A stretch of DNA of 64,000 bases from Enterobacter genomosp. O (GCF_001022965.1 NZ_LECZ01000027.1:806001-870000); one strand, 5' to 3'; positions 33,093 through 43,753 are shown, numbered from the stretch's first letter. The notes: generated from the letters alone by a model not told the origin. Numbers and translations: made by a program.

Positions 33093-34084
33093 TGTCCCGG
33101 CGGATTGCCTTATCGTTATGGATGCTGACCGCGATCCTGACCGTCATGACGCTCGCCGCGACCGGGGTTGGGGCATTACGCCTGCCGGTCAGCCTGCTGT
33201 GGGACAACAGCGACGAGGCGCTGCGTCAGATCTGGCTTACGATCCGCCTGCCCCGCGTGCTGCTGGCGCTGGCAATTGGCGGTTCACTGGCGCTGGCGGG
33301 CTGCGTGATGCAGGGGTTGTTCCGCAACCCGCTGGCGGACCCGGGCCTGCTCGGCATCAGCAGCGGCGCGGCACTTGCCGTCGCGCTGTGGGTGGTGCTT
33401 CCGCTCTCGCTGCCCGCGCTGGTGATGCTGTATGCCCCAATGCTGGCGGCGTTTCTCGGCGCGCTGGCCGCCACCCTCGTGATTTTCCTGCTCAGCCGGC
33501 AGCATGACGCTTCCCTGTCGCGCCTGCTGCTGGTCGGCATTGCCATCAACGCCCTGTGCGGCGCGGCCGTCGGCGTGCTGTCATGGCTCAGCAACGATGC
33601 CCAGCTTCGCCAGCTTTCGCTCTGGGGAATGGGCAGCCTCGGCCAGGCGCAGTGGTCAACGCTGCTGGCCGTCGCGTCGCTGATGGTGCCTACCGCGCTC
33701 GTTATCTGGCGTCTGGCAGGCGCCCTCAATTTGCTGCAGCTGGGCGATGAAGAGGCGCACTACCTCGGCGTGGACGTAGCTACCGTGCAGCGGATCCTTT
33801 TACTGTGCAGCGCCCTGCTGGTGGCCGCCGCCGTGGCGGTCAGCGGCGTTATCGGCTTTGTTGGCCTGGTAGTGCCGCACCTGGTGCGCATGTGGCTGGG
33901 GGCCGACCACCGCGCCGCGCTCCCCGGCTCGGTGCTGGCCGGCGCGTTGCTCCTGCTGGTTGCCGATACGCTGGCGCGCAGCCTGGTTGCCCCGGCGGAA
34001 ATGCCGGTTGGCTTATTGACCAGCCTTCTCGGCGCGCCGGGTTTCCTGTGGCTTATCTTTCGTCGCGGAGGTGCGCATGGCTGA
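33092..34084 (+). CDS. hmuU: HmuU, hemin ABC transporter permease
   Basis: 330 residues, FecCD/BtuC family with about 10 membrane spans. Typical stretches: LRLPRVLLALAIGGSLALAG-like start (IRLPRVLLALAIGGSLALAG), GLFRNPLADPGLLGISSGAA, GEEAHYLGVD-type coupling loop (GDEEAHYLGVD) and VVPHLVRMWLGADHRA. Overlaps hmuV by 8 nt. Confidence 0.93.
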   Translation: MSRRIALSLWMLTAILTVMTLAATGVGALRLPVSLLWDNSDEALRQIWLTIRLPRVLLALAIGGSLALAGCVMQGLFRNPLADPGLLGISSGAALAVALWVVLPLSLPALVMLYAPMLAAFLGALAATLVIFLLSRQHDASLSRLLLVGIAINALCGAAVGVLSWLSNDAQLRQLSLWGMGSLGQAQWSTLLAVASLMVPTALVIWRLAGALNLLQLGDEEAHYLGVDVATVQRILLLCSALLVAAAVAVSGVIGFVGLVVPHLVRMWLGADHRAALPGSVLAGALLLLVADTLARSLVAPAEMPVGLLTSLLGAPGFLWLIFRRGGAHG

Positions 34085-34856
34085 ACGCTATGGTGCAGAA
34101 AACCTTGTTTTTCGCGTCGGGCAGCGGACACTGATTAACGACGTGTCGCTGACCTTATCTCAGGGCGAGCTGGTGGCGTTAATTGGCCCCAACGGCGCCG
34201 GGAAATCAACGCTATTGCGGCTGCTTACCGGCTATCTTAAACCGGCAGCGGGACGGTGCAGCCTGGCGGGCACGCCGCTTGCGGCCTGGCAGCCTGATGC
34301 GCTCTCCCGCTACCGGGCAGTGATGCGCCAGAACACGCAGCTCGGATTCGACTGGCCGGTTGAAGCGGTCGTCGGTATGGGTCGCGCGCCCTGGACCCGC
34401 ACGCCTGAAGCGTCGGTTATTGAGGAGGTAATGGCCGTTACCGGCTGTTTACCGCTGGCGGGCAGGCGGTTTGCGGCGCTTTCCGGCGGCGAGCAGCAGC
34501 GCATTCAGCTCGCCCGCGCGCTGGCTCAGCTCTGGTGCGACGGCGCGCCGCGCGGCTGGCTGTTCCTTGATGAACCCACCTCCGCGCTGGATCTCTACCA
34601 CCAGCAGCATCTGCTGCGCCTGCTGAAATCCCTGACCCGTCGGGGACATCTGCACGTGTGTGCGGTCCTGCACGACCTTAATCTGGCCGCGCTGTGGGCG
34701 GATCGCATCCTGCTGCTGCACGGCGGAAAAATAGTCTCCCAGGGGGAACCGGAAACCGTTTTGCAGGCCGATACGCTGGCGCGCTGGTACGGCGCGCAGG
34801 TCCACGTAGGCAGACATCCGGCTCACGCCGCGCCGCAGGTGTTTCTCGCCCCCTGA
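34077..34856 (+). CDS. hmuV: HmuV, hemin ABC transporter ATPase
   Basis: 259 residues. Walker A GPNGAGKST, Q-loop MRQNTQLGFDW, signature LSGGEQQRIQLARAL, Walker B GWLFLDEPTSALD and switch His in VLHDLNLAAL. ATG 34077 has GGAGG 6 nt upstream. Last gene of the hmu operon; its 3' end overlaps the opposing LysR gene by 34 nt. Confidence 0.94.
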   Translation: MAERYGAENLVFRVGQRTLINDVSLTLSQGELVALIGPNGAGKSTLLRLLTGYLKPAAGRCSLAGTPLAAWQPDALSRYRAVMRQNTQLGFDWPVEAVVGMGRAPWTRTPEASVIEEVMAVTGCLPLAGRRFAALSGGEQQRIQLARALAQLWCDGAPRGWLFLDEPTSALDLYHQQHLLRLLKSLTRRGHLHVCAVLHDLNLAALWADRILLLHGGKIVSQGEPETVLQADTLARWYGAQVHVGRHPAHAAPQVFLAP

Positions 34857-35746
34857 CCGGGCTGGTAAAAATCCTTCAGCGTTTCCAGCAGGGCATGGGC
34901 CGCTTTAGAGAGCTGCGTGTGCCCCGGGTGGATCACCCCGATACACTTTTCAATCGGCGGGCTGTCCAGCGGAATACAAACCGCCCCCAGCGATGCCATC
35001 TGGGTCTCGCACAGCGCCGGCACGGCGCTGCCGCCCAGCCCGCTTGCGACCATTCGCCCAACCGTCACCAGCTGATGGCTCTCCAGCGCGACGTCCAGCT
35101 TTCTGCCGCTTCGCGCCAGCTCCTCTTCCATCATCAGACGCACCGCTGAAGGGCGCTGCAGGGTGATGAAATCCAGCGTCAGCAGCTCTTCCCATGCCAG
35201 GCGCTTCTTGCCCGCAAGCGGGGAATCTTTTGGCACAATGGCAACAAACCTGTCGAGGCCCAGCGGGGTAAACAGCAGGTTGTGCGTTGGCGCAGGCTCA
35301 AACGCGATGCCCATCTCCACGCGCCCTTCCCGCACCATCTCGATGACCTGCTCGTTAATGACGTCATGCACGGTGACGTTGATCCCGGCGTGACGGTCGC
35401 GAAACGCTTTTAGCACCTCGGGTAAGACATTCGCGGCAAACGACGGCATGGCTGCGACCGAGATTTTGCCGCGCTGCAGGGTAAAGCACTGGTGCATCGC
35501 CTCTTCGACATTATCCCAGTCAGCCAGCAGCTGCCGCGCCATCGGCAAAAAGGTCTCGCCCTCCTGCGTCAGAGCGACCTTGCGCGTGCTGCGCTGCAGC
35601 AGCGGTCCGCCGAGAGCATCCTCCAGCGCTTTTATCGTCAGGCTGAGTGCCGGCTGAGAGAGATTCAGCCGTTCGCTGGCGTGCGCGAAGTTCAGAGTGT
35701 GAGCTACCGCTAAAAACGCGCGTAACTGTTTGACACTCATTCTCAT
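34823..35746 (-). CDS. LysR-type regulator, likely of the hydroxybutyrate operon
   Basis: 307 residues. N-terminal winged HTH (SVKQLRAFLAVAHTLNFAHA, LNLSQPALSLTIKALED), linker helix, then the substrate-binding region (about 90-295). Divergent from the CoA-transferase/thiolase operon, which makes it the probable activator, sensing a compound such as 3-hydroxybutyrate or acetoacetate (inference). Start ATG 35746 with AGGA; ATG 35740 is the alternative. The ribosome site touches the inverted repeat at 35754-35787. Confidence 0.85.
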   Translation of the reverse strand: MRMSVKQLRAFLAVAHTLNFAHASERLNLSQPALSLTIKALEDALGGPLLQRSTRKVALTQEGETFLPMARQLLADWDNVEEAMHQCFTLQRGKISVAAMPSFAANVLPEVLKAFRDRHAGINVTVHDVINEQVIEMVREGRVEMGIAFEPAPTHNLLFTPLGLDRFVAIVPKDSPLAGKKRLAWEELLTLDFITLQRPSAVRLMMEEELARSGRKLDVALESHQLVTVGRMVASGLGGSAVPALCETQMASLGAVCIPLDSPPIEKCIGVIHPGHTQLSKAAHALLETLKDFYQPGQGARNTCGAA

Positions 35747-35753
35747 TTCTCAT

Positions 35754-35787
35754 CCTGTTAACTAATTGAAAAAATTTAGTTAACAGG
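35754..35787. promoter_or_regulatory. 12-bp inverted repeat, candidate LysR operator
   Basis: CCTGTTAACTAA (35754-35765) and TTAGTTAACAGG (35776-35787), perfect arms with a 10-nt spacer, in the divergent region between the LysR gene and the CoA-transferase operon. Contains T-N11-A style half-sites. Two direct AAATGAGT copies lie further right (about 35804 and 35835). Confidence 0.6.
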
Positions 35788-35886
35788 AAATTAATAAAAA
35801 AACCAAATGAGTGGGTCACAAATTCAAAATTAACAAATGAGTCGCCACCCCTAATGATACCGGCACGGCTAACGGGAGGGGTAACT

Positions 35887-36594
35887 ATGGCAGGACTGGA
35901 TAAGCGCGTCGGCAGCTATGCGCAGGCGCTGGATGGGCTGACGGACGGGATGACCTTGCTGGCGGGCGGCTTCGGCCTGTGCGGTATTCCTGAGAACCTG
36001 ATTGCCGAGGTCAGACGCCGTCAGGTGCAGGGTCTGACGGTGGTATCAAACAACTGCGGCGTGGATGGCTTCGGCCTCGGGATCCTGCTTGAGACCCGGC
36101 AGGTCCGTAAGGTGGTGGCCTCTTACGTCGGCGAGAACGCGCTGTTCGAGCAGCAGGTGCTGAGCGGCGAGCTGGAGGTTGAACTCACGCCACAGGGGAC
36201 GCTGGCCGAAAAGGTGCGCGCGGGCGGCGCCGGGATCCCCGCCTTTTACACCGCGACCGGCTACGGCACGCCCGTGGCCGCAGGCAAAGAGGTGCGCCAG
36301 TTTGCGGGTAAACATTACGTCCTCGAAGAGGCCATTACGGGTGATTTTGCGCTCATCAAAGGCTGGAAGGCGGACTGGTACGGCAACGTTATCTACCGAC
36401 ATACCGCGCAAAACTTTAACCCGCTGATGGCAACGGCGGGCCGGATAACGGTTGTGGAAGTAGAAGAGATTGTTCCGCCGGGGGAGCTGCCCCCGTCGGC
36501 CATTCATACCCCGGGAATTTACGTCGACAGGCTGATCGTCGGCCAGTTTGAAAAACGCATTGAGCAGCGCACGCTGCGCGCGGAAGGAGTGTGA
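35887..36594 (+). CDS. scoA: 3-oxoacid CoA-transferase subunit A
   Basis: 235 residues. Family I CoA-transferase alpha chain: GMTLLAGGFGLCGIPENLIA near the start and the later GYGTPVAAGKEVRQFAGKHY. With subunit B it moves CoA from succinyl-CoA (or acetyl-CoA) to acetoacetate. The ScoAB label (versus AtoDA) rests on the neighbouring hydroxybutyrate dehydrogenase. ATG 35887 with GGGAGGGG upstream. Subunit B follows after 2 nt. Confidence 0.88.
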   Translation: MAGLDKRVGSYAQALDGLTDGMTLLAGGFGLCGIPENLIAEVRRRQVQGLTVVSNNCGVDGFGLGILLETRQVRKVVASYVGENALFEQQVLSGELEVELTPQGTLAEKVRAGGAGIPAFYTATGYGTPVAAGKEVRQFAGKHYVLEEAITGDFALIKGWKADWYGNVIYRHTAQNFNPLMATAGRITVVEVEEIVPPGELPPSAIHTPGIYVDRLIVGQFEKRIEQRTLRAEGV

Positions 36595-36596
36595 CG

Positions 36597-37253
36597 ATGT
36601 TAACCCGTGAACAAATGGCCATGCGCGTCGCCCGGGAGCTGCGCGACGGTTACTACGTCAACCTGGGGATCGGCATCCCTACCCTGGTGGCGAACTACAT
36701 TCCGGACGGGATGGACGTGATGCTCCAGTCGGAAAACGGTCTGCTGGGGATGGGCGCGTTTCCCGATGAGCAGAGCCTCGACGCCGACATGATTAACGCC
36801 GGTAAACAGACCGTGACCGCACGGACAGGCGCCGCCATTTTCGACTCGGCCCAGTCGTTTGCCATGATCCGCGGCGGCCACGTCGACCTGACCGTGCTCG
36901 GCGCCTTTGAAGTGGACGTCGAGGGCAGCATCGCCTCGTGGATGATCCCCGGAAAAATGGTGAAAGGGATGGGCGGCGCGATGGATCTCGTCGCCGGGGC
37001 GCAGAACATCATCGTGGTGATGACCCACGCCTCAAAAAGCGGTGAGTCAAAGCTGCTCCCGCGCTGCACGCTGCCGCTCACGGGCGTGGGCTGCATCCGC
37101 CGGGTGTTAACCGACCTGGCGCTGCTCGAGATCGAGAACGGCGCGTTCATTCTGCGGGAATACGCCCCCGGCGTCAGCATCGACGACATCGTGGCAAAAA
37201 CGGCCGGGAAAATCATTGTGGCGGACGACGTTCGCGAAATGCGCTTCAGCTGA
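36597..37253 (+). CDS. scoB: 3-oxoacid CoA-transferase subunit B
   Basis: 218 residues. Carries the catalytic Glu in LQSENGLLGMG, which forms the glutamyl-CoA intermediate, and GIGIPTLVANYIPDGMDV. Start ATG 36597 with GGAAGGA upstream. Forms the enzyme with subunit A; product is acetoacetyl-CoA. Confidence 0.9.
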   Translation: MLTREQMAMRVARELRDGYYVNLGIGIPTLVANYIPDGMDVMLQSENGLLGMGAFPDEQSLDADMINAGKQTVTARTGAAIFDSAQSFAMIRGGHVDLTVLGAFEVDVEGSIASWMIPGKMVKGMGGAMDLVAGAQNIIVVMTHASKSGESKLLPRCTLPLTGVGCIRRVLTDLALLEIENGAFILREYAPGVSIDDIVAKTAGKIIVADDVREMRFS

Positions 37254-37262
37254 GGGCTCTAC

Positions 37263-38444
<1,182 letters not shown>

Positions 38445-38487
38445 ACATCTCGTTAGTACCCGAATATAACAAGAGTAAGGAGTCGTA

Positions 38488-39879
38488 ATGAGTGTGTTAA
38501 TTGCCCTGGGGGCGCTGGCACTGCTGATGCTGGCGGCCTATCGCGGATATAGCGTGATTTTATTTGCGCCGATTGCGGCGCTCGGCGCCGTGCTGCTGAC
38601 CGAGCCGGGCGCCGTCGGCCCGACGTTCACCGGCCTGTTTATGGAAAAAATGGTGGGCTTCGTCAAGCTCTACTTCCCGGTGTTCCTGCTGGGCGCGGTG
38701 TTTGGCAAGCTGATTGAACTCTCCGGTTTCTCACGGTCCATCGTCGCCGCGGCGATTCAGATCCTCGGGCGTCGCCACGCGATCCCGGTGATTGTCCTCG
38801 TGTGCGCGCTGTTAACCTACGGCGGCGTGTCGCTGTTTGTGGTGGCATTTGCGGTGTATCCGTTTGCCGCCGAGCTGTTCCGCCAGAGCGGCATCCCTAA
38901 ACGGCTGATCCCGGCCACCGTGGCGCTCGGGGCATTCTCGTTTACCATGGACGCCCTGCCCGGCACGCCGCAGATCCAGAACATTATTCCCACCAGCTTC
39001 TTCGGCACTAACGCCTGGGCCGCGCCGTGGCTGGGGCTCATCGGCTCGCTGTTTATTATCTGTTTTGGCCTGCTCTGGCTGGAACGCCAGCGTCGTAAGG
39101 CGTTTAATAACAACGAGGGTTACGGGACGGATCTGAAAAATGAACCGGAAACGCCGGACAACATTAACCTCCCTCACCCGCTGATTGCCATCTCCCCTCT
39201 GCTGCTGGTGGGGATCCTCAACCTGCTGTTTACCCGCTGGATCCCCGGCTGGTACGGCACAAGCCACGAGCTTACCCTGCCCGGGCTGGCGAAGCCGATT
39301 GTGACCGAGGTGAGCAAGATCACCGCCATCTGGGCGGTGGAAGCGGCGCTGATCTCCGGTATCGTGCTGGTGCTGATTTTTGGCTTTCGCAATATCCGCG
39401 GACGCCTGGCAGAAGGCAGCCGCACGGCGGTCAGCGGTGCCATTCTGGCCGCAATGAACACCGCCTCGGAATACGGTTTTGGCGCGGTTATCGCCGCCCT
39501 GCCCGGTTTTCTGGTGTTATCCAAAGCGCTGGCGGCGATCCCGAATCCGCTGCTCAATGAGGCCATCAGCGTGACCGTTCTGGCGGGGATCACCGGCTCG
39601 GCGTCCGGCGGGATGAGCATTGCCCTCGCGGCCATGGCCGACACGTTTGTCGCCGCCGCCCACGCAGCCAATATCCCTCTTGAGGTGCTGCACCGCGTGG
39701 CCTCCATGGCAAGCGGGGGGATGGATACCCTTCCCCATAACGGCGCGGTGATTACCCTGCTGGCGATCACCGGCCTGAGCCATCGGCAGGCCTACGGCGG
39801 CATTTTCGCTATCACGATCATTAAAAGTCTGGCAGTGCTTTTTGTCATTGCCGCGTTCTATCTGACCGGCATTGTGTAA
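38488..39879 (+). CDS. GntP-family permease, probable 3-hydroxybutyrate/acetoacetate importer
   Basis: 463 residues with about 12 membrane spans. GntP family features: FMEKMVGFVKLYFPVFLLGA, TYGGVSLFVVAFAVYPFAAE and the conserved GITGSASGGMSIALAAM. GntP members carry gluconate and other hydroxy acids with H+. Placement between thiolase and hydroxybutyrate dehydrogenase points to a C4 ketone-body acid as substrate (inference). 43-nt gap before, 9 nt after. Confidence 0.85.
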   Translation: MSVLIALGALALLMLAAYRGYSVILFAPIAALGAVLLTEPGAVGPTFTGLFMEKMVGFVKLYFPVFLLGAVFGKLIELSGFSRSIVAAAIQILGRRHAIPVIVLVCALLTYGGVSLFVVAFAVYPFAAELFRQSGIPKRLIPATVALGAFSFTMDALPGTPQIQNIIPTSFFGTNAWAAPWLGLIGSLFIICFGLLWLERQRRKAFNNNEGYGTDLKNEPETPDNINLPHPLIAISPLLLVGILNLLFTRWIPGWYGTSHELTLPGLAKPIVTEVSKITAIWAVEAALISGIVLVLIFGFRNIRGRLAEGSRTAVSGAILAAMNTASEYGFGAVIAALPGFLVLSKALAAIPNPLLNEAISVTVLAGITGSASGGMSIALAAMADTFVAAAHAANIPLEVLHRVASMASGGMDTLPHNGAVITLLAITGLSHRQAYGGIFAITIIKSLAVLFVIAAFYLTGIV

Positions 39880-39888
39880 GGAGAAAAA

Positions 39889-40659
39889 ATGAATCTGAAC
39901 GGTAAAACCGCACTGGTGACCGGCTCAACGAGCGGTATTGGCCTGGGGATCGCCCGCGTGCTGGCGAAAGCCGGGGCACAGGTGATCCTTAACGGTTTCG
40001 GCGACAGCGAATCGGCGCGCGCTGAGATTGCGCAACTGGGCAACAAACCGGGCTATCACGATGCGGATCTGCGCGATGTCCTGCAGATTGAAGCCCTGTT
40101 GCGCTACGCCGATACGCAGTTCGGCGGCGTGGACATCCTGGTCAACAACGCGGGCATACAGCACGTGGCCCCGGTTGATGCATTTCCGGTAGAGAAGTGG
40201 AACGACATTATCGCCATTAACCTTTCAGCGGTATTTCACACCAGCCGGCTGGCGCTGCCTGCCATGCGGGAGAAAAACTGGGGGCGAATCATCAATATCG
40301 CCTCGGTTCACGGGCTGGTGGCCTCAAAAGAGAAGTCAGCCTACGTGGCCGCCAAGCATGGCGTGGTGGGCTTTACCAAGTCGCTGGCGTTGGAAACCGC
40401 CCGCACCGGTATTACCGCAAATGCGCTCTGCCCCGGCTGGGTACTGACGCCGCTGGTGCAACAGCAAATCGACAAACGCATTGCGGATGGCGCCGCGCCG
40501 GATCTGGCGCGCGACCAGCTTCTGGGGGAGAAACAGCCTTCCGGGGAATTTGTCACCCCGGAACAGCTGGGCGAACTGACGCTGTTTTTGTGCAGCGACA
40601 GCGCCGTGAACGTACGCGGCGCCGCGTGGAATATGGACGGCGGCTGGGTTGCGCAGTGA
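39889..40659 (+). CDS. 3-hydroxybutyrate dehydrogenase
   Basis: 256 residues, short-chain dehydrogenase. Nucleotide site TGSTSGIGLGIARVL, NNAGIQHVAPV, catalytic Ser in INIASVHGLV and Tyr-x3-Lys in SAYVAAKHGVVG. Also the PGWVLTPLVQQQI stretch typical of D-3-hydroxybutyrate dehydrogenases. Oxidises D-3-hydroxybutyrate to acetoacetate with NAD+. Last gene of the operon; a REP follows. Confidence 0.9.
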   Translation: MNLNGKTALVTGSTSGIGLGIARVLAKAGAQVILNGFGDSESARAEIAQLGNKPGYHDADLRDVLQIEALLRYADTQFGGVDILVNNAGIQHVAPVDAFPVEKWNDIIAINLSAVFHTSRLALPAMREKNWGRIINIASVHGLVASKEKSAYVAAKHGVVGFTKSLALETARTGITANALCPGWVLTPLVQQQIDKRIADGAAPDLARDQLLGEKQPSGEFVTPEQLGELTLFLCSDSAVNVRGAAWNMDGGWVAQ

Positions 40660-40666
40660 TTTGTCG

Positions 40667-40693
40667 GCCGGGTAAGCGAAGCCGCTACCCGGC
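40667..40693. repeat. REP element
   Basis: GCCGGGTAAGCGAAGCCGCT then ACCCGGC, between the converging dehydrogenase and selO genes. Confidence 0.8.
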
Positions 40694-40701
40694 AAACAGG
40701 G

Positions 40702-42144
40702 TTAGCTCGAGCAGCTGACCTCCAGCCGCTTGCCCCAGTCGGGCGGGCGGCTGACGTAGTCATCATCCCGGTCGGCAAACGGCGTGCGTAACGCCACGTG
40801 CAGGCGGTGCAATTCGTCGTATTCGCCCTGCTCTGCCTGCTCAATCGCCCGCTGCGCCAGCCAGTTGCGCAATACCATCGCCGGGTTAGTGGCGTTCATC
40901 TGCGTCTGGCGGGTAGCGTCATCCACCTGCTCCTGCTGCAGCCGCGCGCGGTACTGAGCAAACCAGTCGTCAAACGCCTGCCTGTCAATAAACTCGTCGC
41001 GCAGCGGCGAGGCCGCGCTGTGCTGCTCCGTCTGGCCCAGCATTCGGAAGGTTCGGGTGTAATCGCTGCCCTCACGCGCCATCAGAGCAAACAGGCCGTT
41101 GAGAATATCGTTATCGCCCCTCTCCTGCGTCACCAGCCCGAGCTTGTTGCGCATCAGCGTGCCATATTCCCTCAGCAAAATGTCCTGATAGCTGTCGAGG
41201 GCATCGTTCAGGGCATCCACGTCGATAAACGGCGACAGGGTTTGCGCAAGTCGCTGCAGGTTCCACAGGCCGACCGCCGGCTGGTTGTCAAAGCTGTAAC
41301 GCCCCTGGTAGTCGGAGTGGTTGCAGATGTACCCAGGCTGATAATCATCGAGGAAACCAAACGGACCGTAGTCAAAGGTCAGCCCGAGGATCGACATATT
41401 GTCCGTATTCATGACGCCATGGGCGAAGCCTACCGTTTGCCAGCGGGCAATCAGGGTGGCGGTACGGGCCACCACATCCCTGAACCAGAGAACGTATTTA
41501 TCCGCCTCGTCCTGCAAATGTGCCCAGTGGTGACGAATGGCAAAGTCCGCAAGCTGGCGAACCTTGTCCGGCTCGCGGCGATAGTAAAAGTGCTCGAAAT
41601 GACCGAAGCGCAAATGGCTTTGCGCAATGCGCATCAGCATTGCCCCTTTTTCCATCGTTTCGCGCGCAACCGGCGTATCGCTGGTAACAATCGACAGCGC
41701 GCGGGTGGTGGGGATACCCAGCGCATGCATCGCTTCAGATCCCAGACATTCGCGAATCGTTGAACGCAGCACCGCGCGCCCATCGCCCATTCGCGAATAG
41801 GGGGTCAGTCCGGCGCCTTTCAGGTGCCAGTCAACCGTTTCCCCGTTGGAAAGCTGCTGTTCGCCGAGCAGGATCCCCCTGCCGTCGCCCAGTTGCCCCG
41901 CCCAGACGCCAAACTGATGTCCGCTATAGACCTGCGCCAGAGGTTGCATACCGGCGAGCAGCGTTTCGCCTCCCCAGACGCCAGCGCCCGCTGAAGGCTG
42001 AAACAGCTCAGGCGGAATAGCCAGCTCAACTGCCAGCCGGTCGTTATGCCAGATAAGGCGTGAATTTTGTAACGGTGTTGGTTTGAGTGCGGTGTAAAAG
42101 CCAGGCAACTCGTCATGCCAGTGAGCAGTAAAAGACAGGGTCAT
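40702..42144 (-). CDS. selO: SelO (YdiU), protein AMPylase pseudokinase
   Basis: 480 residues; E. coli SelO is 478. Inverted-ATP pseudokinase that transfers AMP to Ser/Thr/Tyr of target proteins. Visible: YSGHQFGVWAGQLGDGRGIL, LKGAGLTPYSRMGDGRAVL, and HGVMNTDNMSILGLTFDYGP, the loop with catalytic Asp and metal ligands. Ends EVSCSS, with Cys where eukaryotic SelO has Sec. Start MTLSFTAHWHDELPG at 42144. Confidence 0.95.
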   Translation of the reverse strand: MTLSFTAHWHDELPGFYTALKPTPLQNSRLIWHNDRLAVELAIPPELFQPSAGAGVWGGETLLAGMQPLAQVYSGHQFGVWAGQLGDGRGILLGEQQLSNGETVDWHLKGAGLTPYSRMGDGRAVLRSTIRECLGSEAMHALGIPTTRALSIVTSDTPVARETMEKGAMLMRIAQSHLRFGHFEHFYYRREPDKVRQLADFAIRHHWAHLQDEADKYVLWFRDVVARTATLIARWQTVGFAHGVMNTDNMSILGLTFDYGPFGFLDDYQPGYICNHSDYQGRYSFDNQPAVGLWNLQRLAQTLSPFIDVDALNDALDSYQDILLREYGTLMRNKLGLVTQERGDNDILNGLFALMAREGSDYTRTFRMLGQTEQHSAASPLRDEFIDRQAFDDWFAQYRARLQQEQVDDATRQTQMNATNPAMVLRNWLAQRAIEQAEQGEYDELHRLHVALRTPFADRDDDYVSRPPDWGKRLEVSCSS

Positions 42145-42205
42145 AAGTCCTCCTGCTTTTAGTGTAGAGGGTTTACCCGGACTTAAACACGGGCGAAAGC
42201 AAGGG

Positions 42206-42922
42206 TTATCGCTGCTGAACCAGCGTAGTGACGTGTTCGGCCGAGACGGCAGGCCAGAGCGCCCCCTGCATTGCGCCAAAATTGAAGGACAGAACGCGCT
42301 GCAACAGGCCGTGATCGTCAATGCCGGAGACGATCACCGACTGGCAGTGCGGCGTGATTTGCCAGAGGATGGCGCGCATAAATGGCTCAAAAGAGAGCTC
42401 CGGGGCACGCTGCTGAATGAAACCTTTATCGAGAATGACCCGTTTAAATAATCCGTCATAGACCGCTTTGAGCGATGCAGCGCCTGCGCCAAAGTTTGCC
42501 AGAACCAACGGGAAATGGATCGCCATTCTCGCTAGCTGCAGATCGTCCTTTCCGTTATTTAAACCTGGATAGTTCTCATTAACAGTAAACTCAAGAAACG
42601 GATAACGCTCAAGGATTGAAACAGCGTTCCCATTACTTAATAAAAACTCAACAATTACGGGTGTAATATTGATCCATGCAATTAACTGATGCTGAATAAA
42701 AAACAGTTTGCAGGTATCAAGCAATTGCAGTTTTTCGTTAAACAGTTCTAACTCTTCGGCTGCTGAAAGCCTTGGGATAACGAGCTCAGTGGGGATCCTC
42801 ACATCGCTGCCGACGCCAGTAAAGTTAACCAGAATTTCTAAACCTTTAAGCTCACCTGCACTATTACGGGCAGGCAGAAGCAGCAGTTCAGACTGGTAAG
42901 CATTATCTAGCGTAATAATCAT
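42206..42922 (-). CDS. ydiV: YdiV (RflP), degenerate EAL anti-FlhDC factor
   Basis: 238 residues, as in E. coli (237). EAL fold with the catalytic motif lost: the EAL position reads LEILVNF and the metal Glu/Asp set is missing. NENYPGLNNGKDD and KAVYDGLFKRVILDKGFIQQ follow the E. coli protein closely. It binds FlhD, blocks flagellar class II transcription and directs FlhDC to ClpXP; it does not cleave c-di-GMP. ATG at 42922. Sits between selO and nlpC as in E. coli. Confidence 0.9.
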   Translation of the reverse strand: MIITLDNAYQSELLLLPARNSAGELKGLEILVNFTGVGSDVRIPTELVIPRLSAAEELELFNEKLQLLDTCKLFFIQHQLIAWINITPVIVEFLLSNGNAVSILERYPFLEFTVNENYPGLNNGKDDLQLARMAIHFPLVLANFGAGAASLKAVYDGLFKRVILDKGFIQQRAPELSFEPFMRAILWQITPHCQSVIVSGIDDHGLLQRVLSFNFGAMQGALWPAVSAEHVTTLVQQR

Positions 42923-43215
42923 TGCACTCGCCCCGCATTAAAGATGAGAGAGGACATCCTGGAGCAATTGCCGACACAATTCCACTGTCTTGATTTTAAT
43001 AAGATTAATTTCATTAGTTCCGTATTAATTTTCAGATTTATCCCTGAATCTAAAATAGATCTTATCCTGGTTACAGAATAATAGCCAGTTTTAGATAAAA
43101 CAGTCACATGCGGACTTCGCTAATTTAGGCAAATTTAACTTTAATCATCTTATTTGAGAAAAACGGCATGATTTATTAGTTACCATGCCGTCATAAGAGA
43201 TGTGTCCGGCGCAGA

Positions 43216-43680
43216 CTATATACGTCGTGCCTGCCAGAAATTTTTACGCCAGTAAACATTATCAAGAGAAGAGCGCATCACGCCGCGGCTGGTTGAGGCA
43301 TGAATAAACTGATTATCTGTATCATATATCCCCACATGAAGACCGCTTTCACCCGATCCGGTTTTAAAGAAAACCAGGTCCCCTGGCAGAAGATCGTCTT
43401 TATCAATTTCAGTGCCGATTTCAGCCTGCTTGCGCGTTTCGCGCGGAAGCTGTAAATCAAACTTGTCGCGAAACGTCATCAGAACAAAGCCGGAGCAATC
43501 CACACCACCCCGGCTCATGCCGCCGTAGCGATAGGGCGTACCGCGCCAGTTGCTCAGCTGATCGTTCAGGCTGGCGATGACGGTGATCGAATCTGAAAGC
43601 CGTGGGTTAGGCGGCGGGGCACGATGGCTGCTGCATCCCGCAAGAAAGAGTGCTGCCATCAGGAGAAACCAGAATCGCAT
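43216..43680 (-). CDS. nlpC: NlpC, C40-family lipoprotein peptidase
   Basis: 154 residues. Lipoprotein signal with lipobox LAGC (Cys15). NlpC/P60 fold with catalytic Cys in GGVDCSGFVLMTF, His in SGLHVGIY and a second His in QFIHAST. Predicted cell-wall endopeptidase anchored in an envelope membrane; its precise substrate in E. coli is not settled. Gene order nlpC-btuD-btuE-btuC as in E. coli. Confidence 0.93.
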   Translation of the reverse strand: MRFWFLLMAALFLAGCSSHRAPPPNPRLSDSITVIASLNDQLSNWRGTPYRYGGMSRGGVDCSGFVLMTFRDKFDLQLPRETRKQAEIGTEIDKDDLLPGDLVFFKTGSGESGLHVGIYDTDNQFIHASTSRGVMRSSLDNVYWRKNFWQARRI

Positions 43681-43753
43681 TTCAGACGAATCCTCTGCTT
43701 TTTTTGTTCTTTTCGTAATTTAGCGTGCAATCGCGCTCACAGGCAAGAAACGG

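Noticed and set aside
42919..43107. 62-codon frame upstream of ydiV
   Set aside because: No ribosome site, no family, in AT-rich intergenic DNA between ydiV and nlpC.
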